Shown: in pieces, positions 16,831 to 26,539 of the stretch
Layout: the number at the start of each line of letters is the position of its first letter
Numbering within the stretch: position 1 is the first letter of the stretch
Assembly (NCBI GenBank): GCA_020634455.1
Contig: JACKBQ010000002.1
Span: 2,152,604 to 2,216,603 of the forward strand
Direction: 5' to 3'
Length of the DNA stretch: 64,000 nt
From: Ardenticatenaceae bacterium
GTDB taxonomy: Bacteria > Chloroflexota > Anaerolineae > Promineifilales > Promineifilaceae
Position numbers and translations under genes: made by a program
The notes under the pieces: model-generated
What the model was told of the DNA's origin: nothing
The model's database searches: none
What the model saw: the letters and a program-made list of their open reading frames with translations, nothing else

Positions 16831-17993
16831 ACGCTAAATCGGGTTTCTTGCGCCAACAATCCCATCACACCAGAGCCAGAAACATCCATCACGCGGCTGT
16901 CGGCGAAGTAGGGGAAGTCGAAGGTGACGGGGTCGCCAGCGGCCAGGCCGGGCAGCGGCATCAGGCGGGCGGTGAGTGGTTTGTTGAGGCGGCTGGCCAG
17001 CATAGCCACGTCGAGGAGAACGGCCGTTAACGCCGCCTCGCTCACATCCCCAGGCAGCGGAATTGTATCCAGACCCACGCCGCAGACGGCGCTGTAGCTA
17101 AGCAAATCTTGCACCGTCAGCACGCCTTCGGCGGCGCGGCGGGCCAGCACGGAATCTTCCAGGACGGGCAGCATGAGGCCAGAGAAGCCGCAGCTGGGGA
17201 AGCTGGCGCGGGCAATCGCCTCGGTGACAAAGCCAGCAGCAAACAGGCTGCCAGCGCCGCCCAGTTGGGGCACGCCCAGCGCTTCCAGCGCCCCGCCCAA
17301 ACTTTTGTCGTCAGTGGGGAAGGGGGCCAGGGAAAAATCAATGCCGCTGAAGGGAATGTTGTGCTCGACGGCGATTTGTTGGGCGATGGGGAGGATGTTG
17401 GAGACGGCCGTTTCGATTCCCTCTACCAAATTTTGCCGTGCTTCGGCCAGGGTATTGGCTGCTTGAATGGCTTGTAGAGCAATGTCGGCCGACTCCACGG
17501 CGATGGCAAAATGGGCCGGGCCGCCCTGGTGGTAGGCTACCGGGAAAAATGGCGAGCCAGGCGGGCAGTTGGCCAGGGCCGTCAGGTACAAGTTGCCAAA
17601 CCCGTTGGGCAAAATTTGGCTGACGGTTTTGATGAGTGCGGCCGTTTGCTGGCAGCGGGCGGTGTCAATCTGCCCTTGCTGGTCGGCAATTTCGACGGTG
17701 GCAAACAGGACGTCGGTGGCGGCCAGCAGCGCGGGAATCTGGTCAATCCAGCGGGCATCGTGCCGCAGCAGCACCGGACCCAGGCTGATGTAGCTGGCTC
17801 CGGCAGCCTGCCATTGTTCAGCTAATTGCTTCGGATCGTTGTCGTCTGCCCACCAGTCGGGGAAGGGGGGCAGCGCCAGCCGGGTGGTTTGCAGTGGGTA
17901 GGGGAAGGGGGTACGAACGGCCGTAAAAAAATCAGCCATTTGCACCGACGAAAAATCTGGTTCACAAAACAAAGTTACAGAGCGAATATCCAT
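16806..17993 (-). CDS. DUF711 family protein
   Basis: 395 residues. The middle (GFGNLYLTALANCPPGSPFFP), the conserved loop FSGIDFSLAPFPTDDKSLGG and the final FPYFADSRVMDV are characteristic of DUF711 proteins, related to pyruvate-formate-lyase-like folds but of unproven activity. The gene starts at ATG 17993 and its stop is three bases before the murE start, so the two are probably cotranscribed. The last five residues (VKSDK) come from a word-repeat and recur as the last five residues of the S58 peptidase at 63074, an unrelated gene. Confidence 0.75.
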   Translation of the reverse strand: MDIRSVTLFCEPDFSSVQMADFFTAVRTPFPYPLQTTRLALPPFPDWWADDNDPKQLAEQWQAAGASYISLGPVLLRHDARWIDQIPALLAATDVLFATVEIADQQGQIDTARCQQTAALIKTVSQILPNGFGNLYLTALANCPPGSPFFPVAYHQGGPAHFAIAVESADIALQAIQAANTLAEARQNLVEGIETAVSNILPIAQQIAVEHNIPFSGIDFSLAPFPTDDKSLGGALEALGVPQLGGAGSLFAAGFVTEAIARASFPSCGFSGLMLPVLEDSVLARRAAEGVLTVQDLLSYSAVCGVGLDTIPLPGDVSEAALTAVLLDVAMLASRLNKPLTARLMPLPGLAAGDPVTFDFPYFADSRVMDVSGSGVMGLLAQETRFSVNPVKSDK

Positions 17994-18101
17994 GCCGTTC
18001 TATTGTAACGCAATTTGACAGATGGCATGAACCGCCGCTAGAATCCGCTACCCGGTAGCTTTCCAACTTTGTTGGAAAAAATTCACAAGCTGCCGTATGA
18101 A

Positions 18102-18617
18102 ATGGACAAATTCATGGATACGTCTGCGGAACCAGACAAACAACCAGAAGAAGAAAAGCAACCAGCAGCAGAACGCAGCGAGGAAACGGCCGTACAACCC
18201 ACCAACGAAGCCGAATCTACCCCAAAACAGGCCCGGCGTCCGCGTCAGCGTAAGCGTAAGCCAAAAGGGGAAGGGCGTCGTGGTCGCAAAGGCGCATTTA
18301 CGGTCAGGCAGGTAGCCGATCGGTTTGCGGCGTGTGGTCGGTGTAGCTACTTTTGGGCGGGATACAAGGTTTTATGTGGAGAAGAGGCGCAGGAAACGGC
18401 CGTTGCGCAAAGTGAATCCGGGTGGTTAGACCTGGCATGGCACAACCAACTGCCCAGACTGCTTTACAAGTCCTACGGTGTGCGCCTGGACATTGATCAT
18501 TTCCATTACGAAGGCAGCTGCAAGGAATGCCGCCGCCGTTTTGTTTACGATGCTGCTGATCAGGAAGAAGAATGTAGCAGTTGCGCTATCGAAATCTCGC
18601 CAAGCACCTTGCGATAG
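18102..18617 (+). CDS. Uncharacterised protein with basic linker and Cys-rich C-terminus
   Basis: About 171 residues. The first 45 are acidic and Glu/Gln-rich, followed by a strongly basic block (RRPRQRKRKPKGEGRRGRKG) and a folded region with CGRCSYFWAGYKVLC, then CKECRRRFVYD and CSSC. The Cys pairs suggest two zinc sites, and the basic block suggests nucleic-acid contact. I do not recognise the family. Two ATG codons, at 18102 and 18114, are possible; an in-frame TTG at 18069 is less likely. It diverges from the DUF711 gene over about 100 bases. Confidence 0.5.
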   Translation: MDKFMDTSAEPDKQPEEEKQPAAERSEETAVQPTNEAESTPKQARRPRQRKRKPKGEGRRGRKGAFTVRQVADRFAACGRCSYFWAGYKVLCGEEAQETAVAQSESGWLDLAWHNQLPRLLYKSYGVRLDIDHFHYEGSCKECRRRFVYDAADQEEECSSCAIEISPSTLR

Positions 18618-18671
18618 CCGCCGTCCGCACAAAGTTGCTAGCTTATTGGCAAACAGCGCTAATTAACCGAA

Positions 18672-20354
18672 TCAATGCTCACCATTTTGTTTATACTTGG
18701 CATCCCCATTTAGCAATATAAACGAATTGTTTGTTTTTGGTTCAGTAGAACGAGATGCATCTTGTTGGTTAGCCTGCAAATCCTTGGTGCTAGCAACATC
18801 AGCACGAGGAAGCGTAACGTAAAAAGTTGTCCCCTCGCTCACTTTACTTTCTACCCGAATGGTGCCCTTGTGCTGTAACACAATTTCTTTCGTGAGCGCC
18901 AAGCCAATGCCAGAACCAGGAATGGTGAGCTGTCCCACCTTTTTCCCTCGATAAAAACGATCGAAAATCAGATCCATTTCTTCCTCGGCAATCCCAATCC
19001 CCGTATCTTTCACCTCAAGGATAATGTTCTGATCATCCATCGAGATGCGAACCAGCACGCTGCCCTTTGGCGTATAGTTCACGCCGTTTTTGACTAAATT
19101 GGTTATCATGGTGATGAGCTGTTGTTCATTGCCCCAGCAAACGGCATTTTCGGCACAGGTTTCCAGCATTAGCTGCACGCCAGCCATTTGCGTTTGTGGC
19201 TGATGCCAGGCAATCACTTGGGCCGCAATTCGGTTAATATGGACCGTAGAAAAAGCCTCTTTCCCATACGGTATTTGAGAATATTTCACAATATCCTCGA
19301 TTAATTGCTCAAGTCGGTTGGTATGAGCAACCAATACTTCATGATATTGCTCAAATTTGTCGCTTTGTTTATTCCGATGCATCAAATCGAGGTAAAGCTT
19401 GAAGTTGGTAATCGGCGTGCGCAATTCATGCGTCAAATCATCAATGAGTTTGGTTTTAAGGATATCCAGCTCTTTGAGCCGTTCGTTTGCTTGCGTCAGT
19501 TCACGCGTCCGCTCTTGCACACGTATTTCTAGTTCGGCATTATAGGATCGCAACAGCTCGGCAGCCTGCTTAATCTCGGTAATATCACGCACCACAATGG
19601 TGGCACCATTGAATCGGTTTTGCCTGTCTTTGCGCAATGTAAGTTTGGCGCTGAACCAGAAGGTTTTGCGAATGGACTCAAGGGAATATTCGAAATGTTG
19701 CGGCTCGTTGCTAAGTCCAGCGTCTTCCATGGCAACATCAATGAGGGCGCTGACGTGGCTTGGCAATATTTGGTGGTAGGATTGACCCAGAAAAAATTCT
19801 GGTGTGGCGCTGAGGGGGTTTTTACCAGGTGGCTGGTAGTAACTCATAAAATCCCCGTTTTTGTCAATAACAAAAACGAGGTCATCCATTGAAGCGATTG
19901 TGGCACGAAGGCGTTCATCGCGTTCTTTAAGGGCGTCTGATACTTTTTGGCGGAGTCGTTTTTCTTGAAGCTGTCGGTAGGTGCTGTGGACGATGGTGGG
20001 GAGATAGTCCAGATAATTTCCGGTACTGTCTTTTACCAGGTAGTCATTGGCACCCAGTTTCAGGGCGCGAACGGCCGTTTGCTCATCCCCACTACCTGTA
20101 ATAAAAATTGTCGGTAATTCCTGTGAAAACGTCCGTATTTTTTGCAGCGTTTCCAACCCATCCATACCTGGTAAATTGTAATCTAACACCGCAACGTCAA
20201 ACATTTTGCGCTGAAGCTGACCGAGCGCCTCTTCACCTCGCCTTGCCCAACTAACCTTGCATGTTTTATTGCTCCTTGTTAGCGCCCGCGCCACAAGACG
20301 AAAATCATGCTTTTGATCATCTATTACCAGTATGTTTAATGCATTAGCTCCCAT
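18672..20354 (-). CDS. REC-PAS hybrid sensor histidine kinase
   Basis: 560 residues. An N-terminal receiver domain (residues 5-125) has the acidic pair in VIDDQ, the phospho-acceptor Asp in AVLDYNLPGMDG and the Lys in DYLVKDS. A PAS domain follows (150-275), then a coiled coil, then HisKA with the phospho-His in DDLTHELRTPI and an HATPase domain (NLVKNGVNYT; DTGIGIAEEEMDLIFDRFYRG; GSGIGLALTKEI). A receiver placed in front of a kinase is typical for a kinase that takes a phosphate from another kinase. The neighbouring response regulator and CheB-CheR kinase, on the same strand upstream, are the likely partners. Confidence 0.88.
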   Translation of the reverse strand: MGANALNILVIDDQKHDFRLVARALTRSNKTCKVSWARRGEEALGQLQRKMFDVAVLDYNLPGMDGLETLQKIRTFSQELPTIFITGSGDEQTAVRALKLGANDYLVKDSTGNYLDYLPTIVHSTYRQLQEKRLRQKVSDALKERDERLRATIASMDDLVFVIDKNGDFMSYYQPPGKNPLSATPEFFLGQSYHQILPSHVSALIDVAMEDAGLSNEPQHFEYSLESIRKTFWFSAKLTLRKDRQNRFNGATIVVRDITEIKQAAELLRSYNAELEIRVQERTRELTQANERLKELDILKTKLIDDLTHELRTPITNFKLYLDLMHRNKQSDKFEQYHEVLVAHTNRLEQLIEDIVKYSQIPYGKEAFSTVHINRIAAQVIAWHQPQTQMAGVQLMLETCAENAVCWGNEQQLITMITNLVKNGVNYTPKGSVLVRISMDDQNIILEVKDTGIGIAEEEMDLIFDRFYRGKKVGQLTIPGSGIGLALTKEIVLQHKGTIRVESKVSEGTTFYVTLPRADVASTKDLQANQQDASRSTEPKTNNSFILLNGDAKYKQNGEH

Positions 20355-20767
20355 TGTTCACTCCGCATAAAGGCACTATGGTTTACTTTTTCGCGGGAAC
20401 CTCACCGCCGACACAGATAAGCTTATTTTTTTAGTGGCACTTTGGACCCTTACAAAATTCTGTTGAAGCAAAAATAAATATTAGAGATATAAAATTACCA
20501 TTAAATTTATAGGAAGCCACTTACTTTTTGCATAGACCGTTGGTCCTGAATTTTACTCTTTAGAACCGATTGCAAATCAGCTAATAGATTGGGAGCCTGA
20601 GTATAAAGGTACTATTTGGTTCCGCCACTGCTTGTTATTTCTAAATGACTATTTTAGTACCTGCCCGGATACTCGTCACAAAGTGCACAGAGAACGTAGG
20701 TGCGAAGGTTCATTCCTTAGGCTCCCCTTTTTCCTCTGTGGCTTTTTCGGATAGAGTCTTTTCACAA
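20355..20767. other. 413-base intergenic stretch without a gene
   Basis: It separates the hybrid kinase from the upstream response regulator. It is AT-richer than its neighbours. A short plus-strand frame at 20645 overlaps the regulator and has no ribosome site. A small GTGCACAGAG / CTCTGTGG inverted pair near 20681-20744 is the only structure I see. The promoter of the hybrid kinase must lie here. Confidence 0.5.
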
Positions 20768-21208
20768 TCAGAGAGGTGGCAGTTCGGAGAGTGTCCAATA
20801 CAAATGAATGACCCGAACAGCCTCCGAAAGCCGATCGAAATCTACTGGTTTTTGAATAAATGAGTTACAGCCTAGCTCATACCCTCGTATCAAATCTTCT
20901 TCTTCTTTAGAAGTTGTTAACATAACAACTGGCAAGCGTTTCAGTTCAGGCAACTCACGTATCCGACGCAAACACTCAATACCATCCATGACTGGCATAC
21001 GAATATCCAACAATACAAGACCAGGCTTGGGGTGCTTGACTGAATCGCTGTACTCACCCTGGTTAAGCAAATAATCAATGCAGGCTTGCCCATGGGGAAC
21101 CACATGTAATATGTTTGTAATCCGATTCTGTTGCCAGGCACGCCTTACAAATCGTACATCGTGTTTGTTATCTTCTACTAAGAGCACATGAAATTCTTTC
21201 TTGGGCAT
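20768..21208 (-). CDS. Single-domain response regulator (Rcp1-like)
   Basis: 146 residues forming one receiver domain: LLVEDNKHDVRF, the phospho-acceptor Asp in VLLDIRMPVMDG, a switch Thr in VVMLTTSKEEED and the Lys in SFIQKPVDF. The length and the LVEDNKHD opening fit regulators paired with phytochrome-like or multi-PAS kinases. The ATG at 21208 is 22 bases after the stop of the CheB-CheR kinase, which it therefore probably serves. There is no output domain, so phosphate is probably relayed on, perhaps to the hybrid kinase downstream. Confidence 0.85.
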   Translation of the reverse strand: MPKKEFHVLLVEDNKHDVRFVRRAWQQNRITNILHVVPHGQACIDYLLNQGEYSDSVKHPKPGLVLLDIRMPVMDGIECLRRIRELPELKRLPVVMLTTSKEEEDLIRGYELGCNSFIQKPVDFDRLSEAVRVIHLYWTLSELPPL

Positions 21209-21230
21209 AAGGTATTCTTTTCCAGAGCTT

Positions 21231-24200
21231 CTACGCTTGTTGAGATGGATATTTGGGCATGGTGAAGAAAAATGTGGTTCCTTCACCCACGGTTGATTGA
21301 ACCCAGATTTTTCCACCTTGTTTTTCAATAGATTTTTTTGTAATTGCCAGGCCTATTCCTGTTCCCTCAAATTCATCCACAGTGTGTAGCCGTTGGAAGA
21401 TGCCAAAGATTTTGTCAAAATAGGTTTCGGCAATACCAATCCCGTTATCTTGCACAGAGAAGGTTACAAAATTATCCTCTTCTGTAAAGCCAATAATAAC
21501 TTCGGGTGTAACATCTTGTGCCATAAATTTGATGGCGTTATCTATCAAGTTAGAAAATATTTGCTGTAGTTGAATCTCATATCCCCAAACAACAGGCGCA
21601 TTTTGCGGCAAGGTAATTTGGGTCCATTCGTTCAGGTTGAAGTTTTTGGCGATGCGTTCGAGTAACTCTTGGCTGTTGATTGGGCCAGGGTCCTGACCGG
21701 GACGGTCAACGCGGGCATATGCCAGCAATCCGGCAATCAGGGTATCCATATGTTTGGCGCTTTCGGAAATACCCACAATATATTCATGGCCGTCGCCTCC
21801 CAGCTCTTCCCCGAAATCTTCAGCCAGAAAACGACTGTAGGTGTTTAGGGCACGTAAAGGGGCGCGTAGGTCATGTGAAACAATATAGGCAAAATCTTGT
21901 AGCTCGTCGTTGGATTTTTGCAGGCTGTTCGCTTGGTCTTGGAGCGTCCTTTCAATCATTTTGTGATTGGTGATGTCTATAAGAAAGTAAGCGATGAGGT
22001 GACCATCATCCACATCTATGACGGCCATGTTTACTTGGGCAGGGAAGGAGGTATTATTCTGCCGGTTTAGGGACAAATCCAGGCTGCCAATGCGGTTTGG
22101 TGATGATTTAAGAAGTTTGCGCCGTTGTTTGTTTAAGTTGCTTTGATGCTCTTGGGGGATGATGTGGAATATTGATTTGCCAATCAGGTCGTCTTCTTTG
22201 TGACCCAGAATCTGACTGGCTTTTTGATTGACGATCTGAATTTGGTTTTGGGCATCGGTAATAAGAATGGCAGTGGGCGCCTGATTGAGTAGGGTTTCAA
22301 ATTTAGCCTCGGCATCTCTGAGGATAGATTGGGAGTGGACATGTTCCTCAAGGGTTTTGCGCAGGCTTTGGTTTGTGTGTTCAAGCTGGGCAGTTTGCTC
22401 GTTTAAAAGGCCCTCAAGCATTTGGTTTTTTTCTTTCAGTTGTGTGTTGAGGGTTTGGATGCGGGCTTCGTCTGTGTGCCAGCGGGTGATGTCGGTAAAG
22501 GTGGCAATGGCTCCGTTTGGGGAGCCGTCTTTGTTTGTGAGGGGGCGGACAGCGAGGATCGTCCAAACCGGGTGGCCTTCTCGGTGGGTAAAGGAGAAGT
22601 CGTACTCTTGGGTGCCATCTGGAAGCAGGTTTGTGAGTATTTGGTGGGCTTTTTGCTGGTCTTCGTGGGTCATGAAATCGGCAAACGGCCGTTCCATCAA
22701 TTCTTCCACCTGATAGCCCAACATTTCAGCCATGCGTTGGTTCACGTAAGTTGTTTTTGCCTCGGCATCAATGATCCAAATGCCTTCCGAAGAAAGTTCG
22801 ACCACATGCGAATATTTTTCTTCGTGCGCCCGCAGGGCTTCTTGCAGCAGTCCTCGTTCTTCCATTTCAGCAGAAAGCGCCCGGTTGGTCTCGTGCAGTT
22901 GGTGGGTGCGCTGATTCACGCGCTCTTCTAGCTGATTGTTCTGCATTTTTATAGCATTTTCGCGCTCACGGTGTTGGGTGATGTCTTGAATAATGCCTAG
23001 AATTTGGGTAGCACGGCCGTTTTCTTTACGCTGGGTAACGATACACTTTTCTAAAATGTAGACCCAGGTGCCCTGTTTTGTTTTCACCCGAAACTCAATT
23101 TCTGAGCGGTCGGTTTGACCATTTTCCAGGGTCTGATACATCTGCTGGTACATAGGCAGATCGTCTGCGTGGATCAAGGATAAAAACCAGGCGGGTCGCT
23201 CAGCCAACGGGGGCAGTTCTGCATGGGAGTAACCCAGAATGGCTGCCCATTTTTCACTGTAAGAATCAGTCACCTTATCTGCGGGCAACGAGTAATGGTA
23301 AATGCCCAGGTCAGCTACGTCAGTGGCCAGCGAGAGCAGGGTTTCGTTAAGATTGACGGCTTGCCTGGCCTGGCGCACGTCGGTGTTATTGCGGTTGACG
23401 CAGACGATACGGGCAGGTGTATTGAGCTTATCAAAAATGATGGAGAGTGTGGTTTTGATAAAAAGCTCGGTTCCATCTCTGCGACGCTGAAGGGTGTTGC
23501 CTTGCCAGTGGCCATGCTCGTTCAAAATTTGCTGGACAGATTCCACCTGGGAATCCACAAAAATAGTTTGCAGCAGGCTGTTGAGTGGCTGACCAATCGC
23601 TTCCTCGGCGGTCCAGCCATAAATTTGCTGGGCCGCGCCGCCCCATTCCTGAATGACAAAACGATGATCGGCAATGATGACGGCATCGGAGACATGTTCT
23701 TCCATGAGGGTTTGGTATTGCAGCCGAAATTCGGCTTTTTTCAGGGCGGTGATGTCATGGAAAGTGAGAACGACGCCTTCAACAACTTCATCTTCGGTGA
23801 GATACGGCCGTATGTCCATCATAAACCGTTGGCCGTGTGGCGTGGCGATCTCTTGCGAACGAGATTTTTCTTTGCGCATGGCCAACTCTGTGTACGCCAG
23901 CAACTCGTCGTGTGAAATATTGAGGTTGTAGAGCAGATGGCTCACAGGGCGGCCCACATCCTGGGGCATGAGGTTAAAATCGTCAGCGGCAGCGGGAGTG
24001 TATTGACGAATTTGCAGATCGCGATCCAGGAAAATGATCGAAATGCGGCTGTTGCGCTGAAGGTTAAGCACATCATTGTTTAGCTGAATCAGCTCCTCAA
24101 TTTTGTTTTGATGCTCAGCATTGACTGTGTACAGCTCTTCATTGACAGCGTGTAGTTCTTCGTTGGTGCTTTGCAGCTCCTGGTTGGAGGCTAAAAGCTC

Positions 24201-26285
24201 CTCGTTGGCGGACTGCATCTCTTCATTGGCCGTTTCTAGCTCTTCAATGGTGGTTTGCAGGTACTCTTTGGTGTACTGCAATTCACGTTCAAGGGCAACC
24301 AGCCTGGCATTGGATGCTTCGTCTCGGTCGAAGGTCTCAATGGTCTCTTCGGCAAGCGCGGGGGGGATGGTTTGCACGGGTGTTAAGGTCACAAGATAGT
24401 AGGTACTGTCCTGTTTTTGGCCCATCACTGAGGAGACGGTAACCTGTACATACTGCTCAGCCTCACTCAACTGAACGTGAATTCCAGTGTAAGAGATGGG
24501 GTCTTCTTCTTTGGTGGCGCGGTGCAGGGCGGTACGTACGGCCGTTAGCAAATCACCGTCCAGATGGCGCAGCACATACAAGCTGGCCTGCCCCGTTGGC
24601 TGCGTCAAATAATCACGGCCGTTGCCAAAAACATGCACCAACTCCAATGATTCATTGACCAGAAAACCGTCGGGAACAAATCGTTCCAAAATAGGCTCGT
24701 ACCAATCATACGTAATGTAGCTGCGGGCGCGGAAAAAGCGCTGCTGCCGCTCTACGTAGCGGGTAATGTGCAGCGGTGAACGATAGGGCTCTACGGTGTC
24801 TTCGGGGAAACGGCCGTCTCGCCGTTTACGGAACATGCGCCAGCGACGATCCACAACATCAAATTCTTCGCTAATTTGCCCAATGTTTTCGCTGGGGCCT
24901 AAAAAGAGAACGCCCTCGGTTTTTAGACCAAAATGAAAGCGCGACAGCACCTTTTGCTGCGTTTCTGTTTGCAAATAAATAAGCACATTGCGACAGCTAA
25001 TCAGGTCTAGCTTGGTAAAAGGCGGGTCTTGAATCAAATTGTGGTTTGCAAACACCACAGACTGGCGCAACGATTTACGAATGCGATACCCGTGCGGCGT
25101 GTGCTGAAAATATTTCTTCAGCAAAGACTCTGGTACCGTTTTTATAGCATCGGCAGAATATGTTCCCGCGCTGGCAAAATCAATAGACGTCTGGTGTACG
25201 TCGGTAGCAAAAAGTTTAATCTCGTTAAACTTTCCGGCCGTTTCTACAGCCTCGCGCAATAAAATGGCGATGGAATACGCTTCCTCGCCAGTCGCGCAGC
25301 CTGGCACCCACACGCGCAGCACGTCGTCAATGTCTGTGTTTTGCACCAGGTCAGGGATGACTATTTGCTCTAAAACTTCAAATGCGGCTTCATCGCGGAA
25401 GAAACCTGTCACTTCGATGAGCAAGTCGCGGTACAAATTGTCCAGTTCATCGGGGTCATCCAACAAGTGGCGCAAATAGACCTGGGTGCTGCTAATATGC
25501 ACCAGCATCATTCGGCGTTCTATGCGGCGCATGATGGTTGGTAGTTTGTATTGGGTAAAGTCTATCTGGAAGCGGCGGTGCAAAGCGGCAAAGATGTGCG
25601 AGATGTCATCTTGATCATCCAGGGTTTCAAGGGATTCCAGGAGGGGTGAGGCAACGGCCGTTTGATGGTTAATGTACCGCAAAATGTAACTCGGCATATC
25701 TTCTGGCTGGCACACCTGATCAACCACACCCGTGGCAATAGCATTGCGCGGCATCCCGTCAAAACCGGCTGTGATGGGGTCCTGCACAATGACAAGGCCG
25801 TCACGATTTGCAATGTCTGGCAGACTGCGCGAGCCGTCGCTGCCCGTGCCGGATAGCACGATGGCAATTGCCTTGTTGCCCGCTTCACGAGCCAACGAGC
25901 GGAAGAAGATGTCTATGGAAAAATGCAAGGCGTCGTTATCCTGAAAGTCTGTCAGGTATAAACGGCCGTCCATCAACACCATGTCTTTGCGCGGGGGAAT
26001 AAGATAGATGGCATCGGCTTGCACCTCAATACCGTCCGTTACCCGGTGAATGTCCATTTTTGTGTAGCGGGACATGAGCTCCTGCATCAAGCTCTTGTAA
26101 TCTGGCGACAGGTGCTGCACGATGATAAACGCCATGCCACTGGTGGCAGGCATGTTGCGGAAAAATTTTTCCAGGGCATCTAACCCCCCAGCCGAAGCGC
26201 CTATGCCTACAATGAAATTTGGCTTTTGCTTCTCGGCTGAAGCGGTCGGTTCAGCGGCTTGGTTTTTGGCTTTTTTTGCGGTCAT
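21231..26285 (-). CDS. CheB-CheR-PAS histidine kinase fusion
   Basis: 1684 residues. CheB methylesterase (about 25-210) keeps Ser in GIGASAGGLDAL, His in VQHLSPDYKS and Asp in SGTGSDGS. CheR methyltransferase (about 225-480) has KLPTIMRRIERRM, the SAM loop VPGCATGEEAYS and ISCRNVLIYL. A glutamate-rich coiled coil (about 665-740, repeated ELxxxNEEL) leads to about five PAS domains (750-1450). HisKA has the phospho-His in YIVSHDLRAPLRAL, and a C-terminal HATPase ends with GTGIGLAITKKSIEKQ. Such fusions occur widely without chemotaxis genes, and none are seen here. Both Che modules look catalytically intact. The response regulator follows 22 bases later. Confidence 0.9.
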   Translation of the reverse strand: MTAKKAKNQAAEPTASAEKQKPNFIVGIGASAGGLDALEKFFRNMPATSGMAFIIVQHLSPDYKSLMQELMSRYTKMDIHRVTDGIEVQADAIYLIPPRKDMVLMDGRLYLTDFQDNDALHFSIDIFFRSLAREAGNKAIAIVLSGTGSDGSRSLPDIANRDGLVIVQDPITAGFDGMPRNAIATGVVDQVCQPEDMPSYILRYINHQTAVASPLLESLETLDDQDDISHIFAALHRRFQIDFTQYKLPTIMRRIERRMMLVHISSTQVYLRHLLDDPDELDNLYRDLLIEVTGFFRDEAAFEVLEQIVIPDLVQNTDIDDVLRVWVPGCATGEEAYSIAILLREAVETAGKFNEIKLFATDVHQTSIDFASAGTYSADAIKTVPESLLKKYFQHTPHGYRIRKSLRQSVVFANHNLIQDPPFTKLDLISCRNVLIYLQTETQQKVLSRFHFGLKTEGVLFLGPSENIGQISEEFDVVDRRWRMFRKRRDGRFPEDTVEPYRSPLHITRYVERQQRFFRARSYITYDWYEPILERFVPDGFLVNESLELVHVFGNGRDYLTQPTGQASLYVLRHLDGDLLTAVRTALHRATKEEDPISYTGIHVQLSEAEQYVQVTVSSVMGQKQDSTYYLVTLTPVQTIPPALAEETIETFDRDEASNARLVALERELQYTKEYLQTTIEELETANEEMQSANEELLASNQELQSTNEELHAVNEELYTVNAEHQNKIEELIQLNNDVLNLQRNSRISIIFLDRDLQIRQYTPAAADDFNLMPQDVGRPVSHLLYNLNISHDELLAYTELAMRKEKSRSQEIATPHGQRFMMDIRPYLTEDEVVEGVVLTFHDITALKKAEFRLQYQTLMEEHVSDAVIIADHRFVIQEWGGAAQQIYGWTAEEAIGQPLNSLLQTIFVDSQVESVQQILNEHGHWQGNTLQRRRDGTELFIKTTLSIIFDKLNTPARIVCVNRNNTDVRQARQAVNLNETLLSLATDVADLGIYHYSLPADKVTDSYSEKWAAILGYSHAELPPLAERPAWFLSLIHADDLPMYQQMYQTLENGQTDRSEIEFRVKTKQGTWVYILEKCIVTQRKENGRATQILGIIQDITQHRERENAIKMQNNQLEERVNQRTHQLHETNRALSAEMEERGLLQEALRAHEEKYSHVVELSSEGIWIIDAEAKTTYVNQRMAEMLGYQVEELMERPFADFMTHEDQQKAHQILTNLLPDGTQEYDFSFTHREGHPVWTILAVRPLTNKDGSPNGAIATFTDITRWHTDEARIQTLNTQLKEKNQMLEGLLNEQTAQLEHTNQSLRKTLEEHVHSQSILRDAEAKFETLLNQAPTAILITDAQNQIQIVNQKASQILGHKEDDLIGKSIFHIIPQEHQSNLNKQRRKLLKSSPNRIGSLDLSLNRQNNTSFPAQVNMAVIDVDDGHLIAYFLIDITNHKMIERTLQDQANSLQKSNDELQDFAYIVSHDLRAPLRALNTYSRFLAEDFGEELGGDGHEYIVGISESAKHMDTLIAGLLAYARVDRPGQDPGPINSQELLERIAKNFNLNEWTQITLPQNAPVVWGYEIQLQQIFSNLIDNAIKFMAQDVTPEVIIGFTEEDNFVTFSVQDNGIGIAETYFDKIFGIFQRLHTVDEFEGTGIGLAITKKSIEKQGGKIWVQSTVGEGTTFFFTMPKYPSQQA

Positions 26286-26539
26286 TCATGCTCCAATAAA
26301 AGCGGTGACTACAATGCAAGTTTAGGCAAAATATTGACTTGTCGGGTGAGAAAAATGTGTGCCCGGCATGTTTGGGAAGGGTCATCAACCCTGTTATTGA
26401 GCTATCCGCAAATCATTTAGCGGGTGGGGTGGTGCGGATGGCTTAACGAAAACAATGTGCAAATCCGAGATGTCAATCGGCTACTTACCAAGTATGGCAA
26501 ATTAAAATAGGCGATGCAAGACGCAAATGTCCTGCTTTT

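Noticed and set aside
20645..20863. Small plus-strand frame in the kinase cluster gap
   Set aside because: It overlaps the end of the response regulator, lacks a ribosome site and has no recognisable features.
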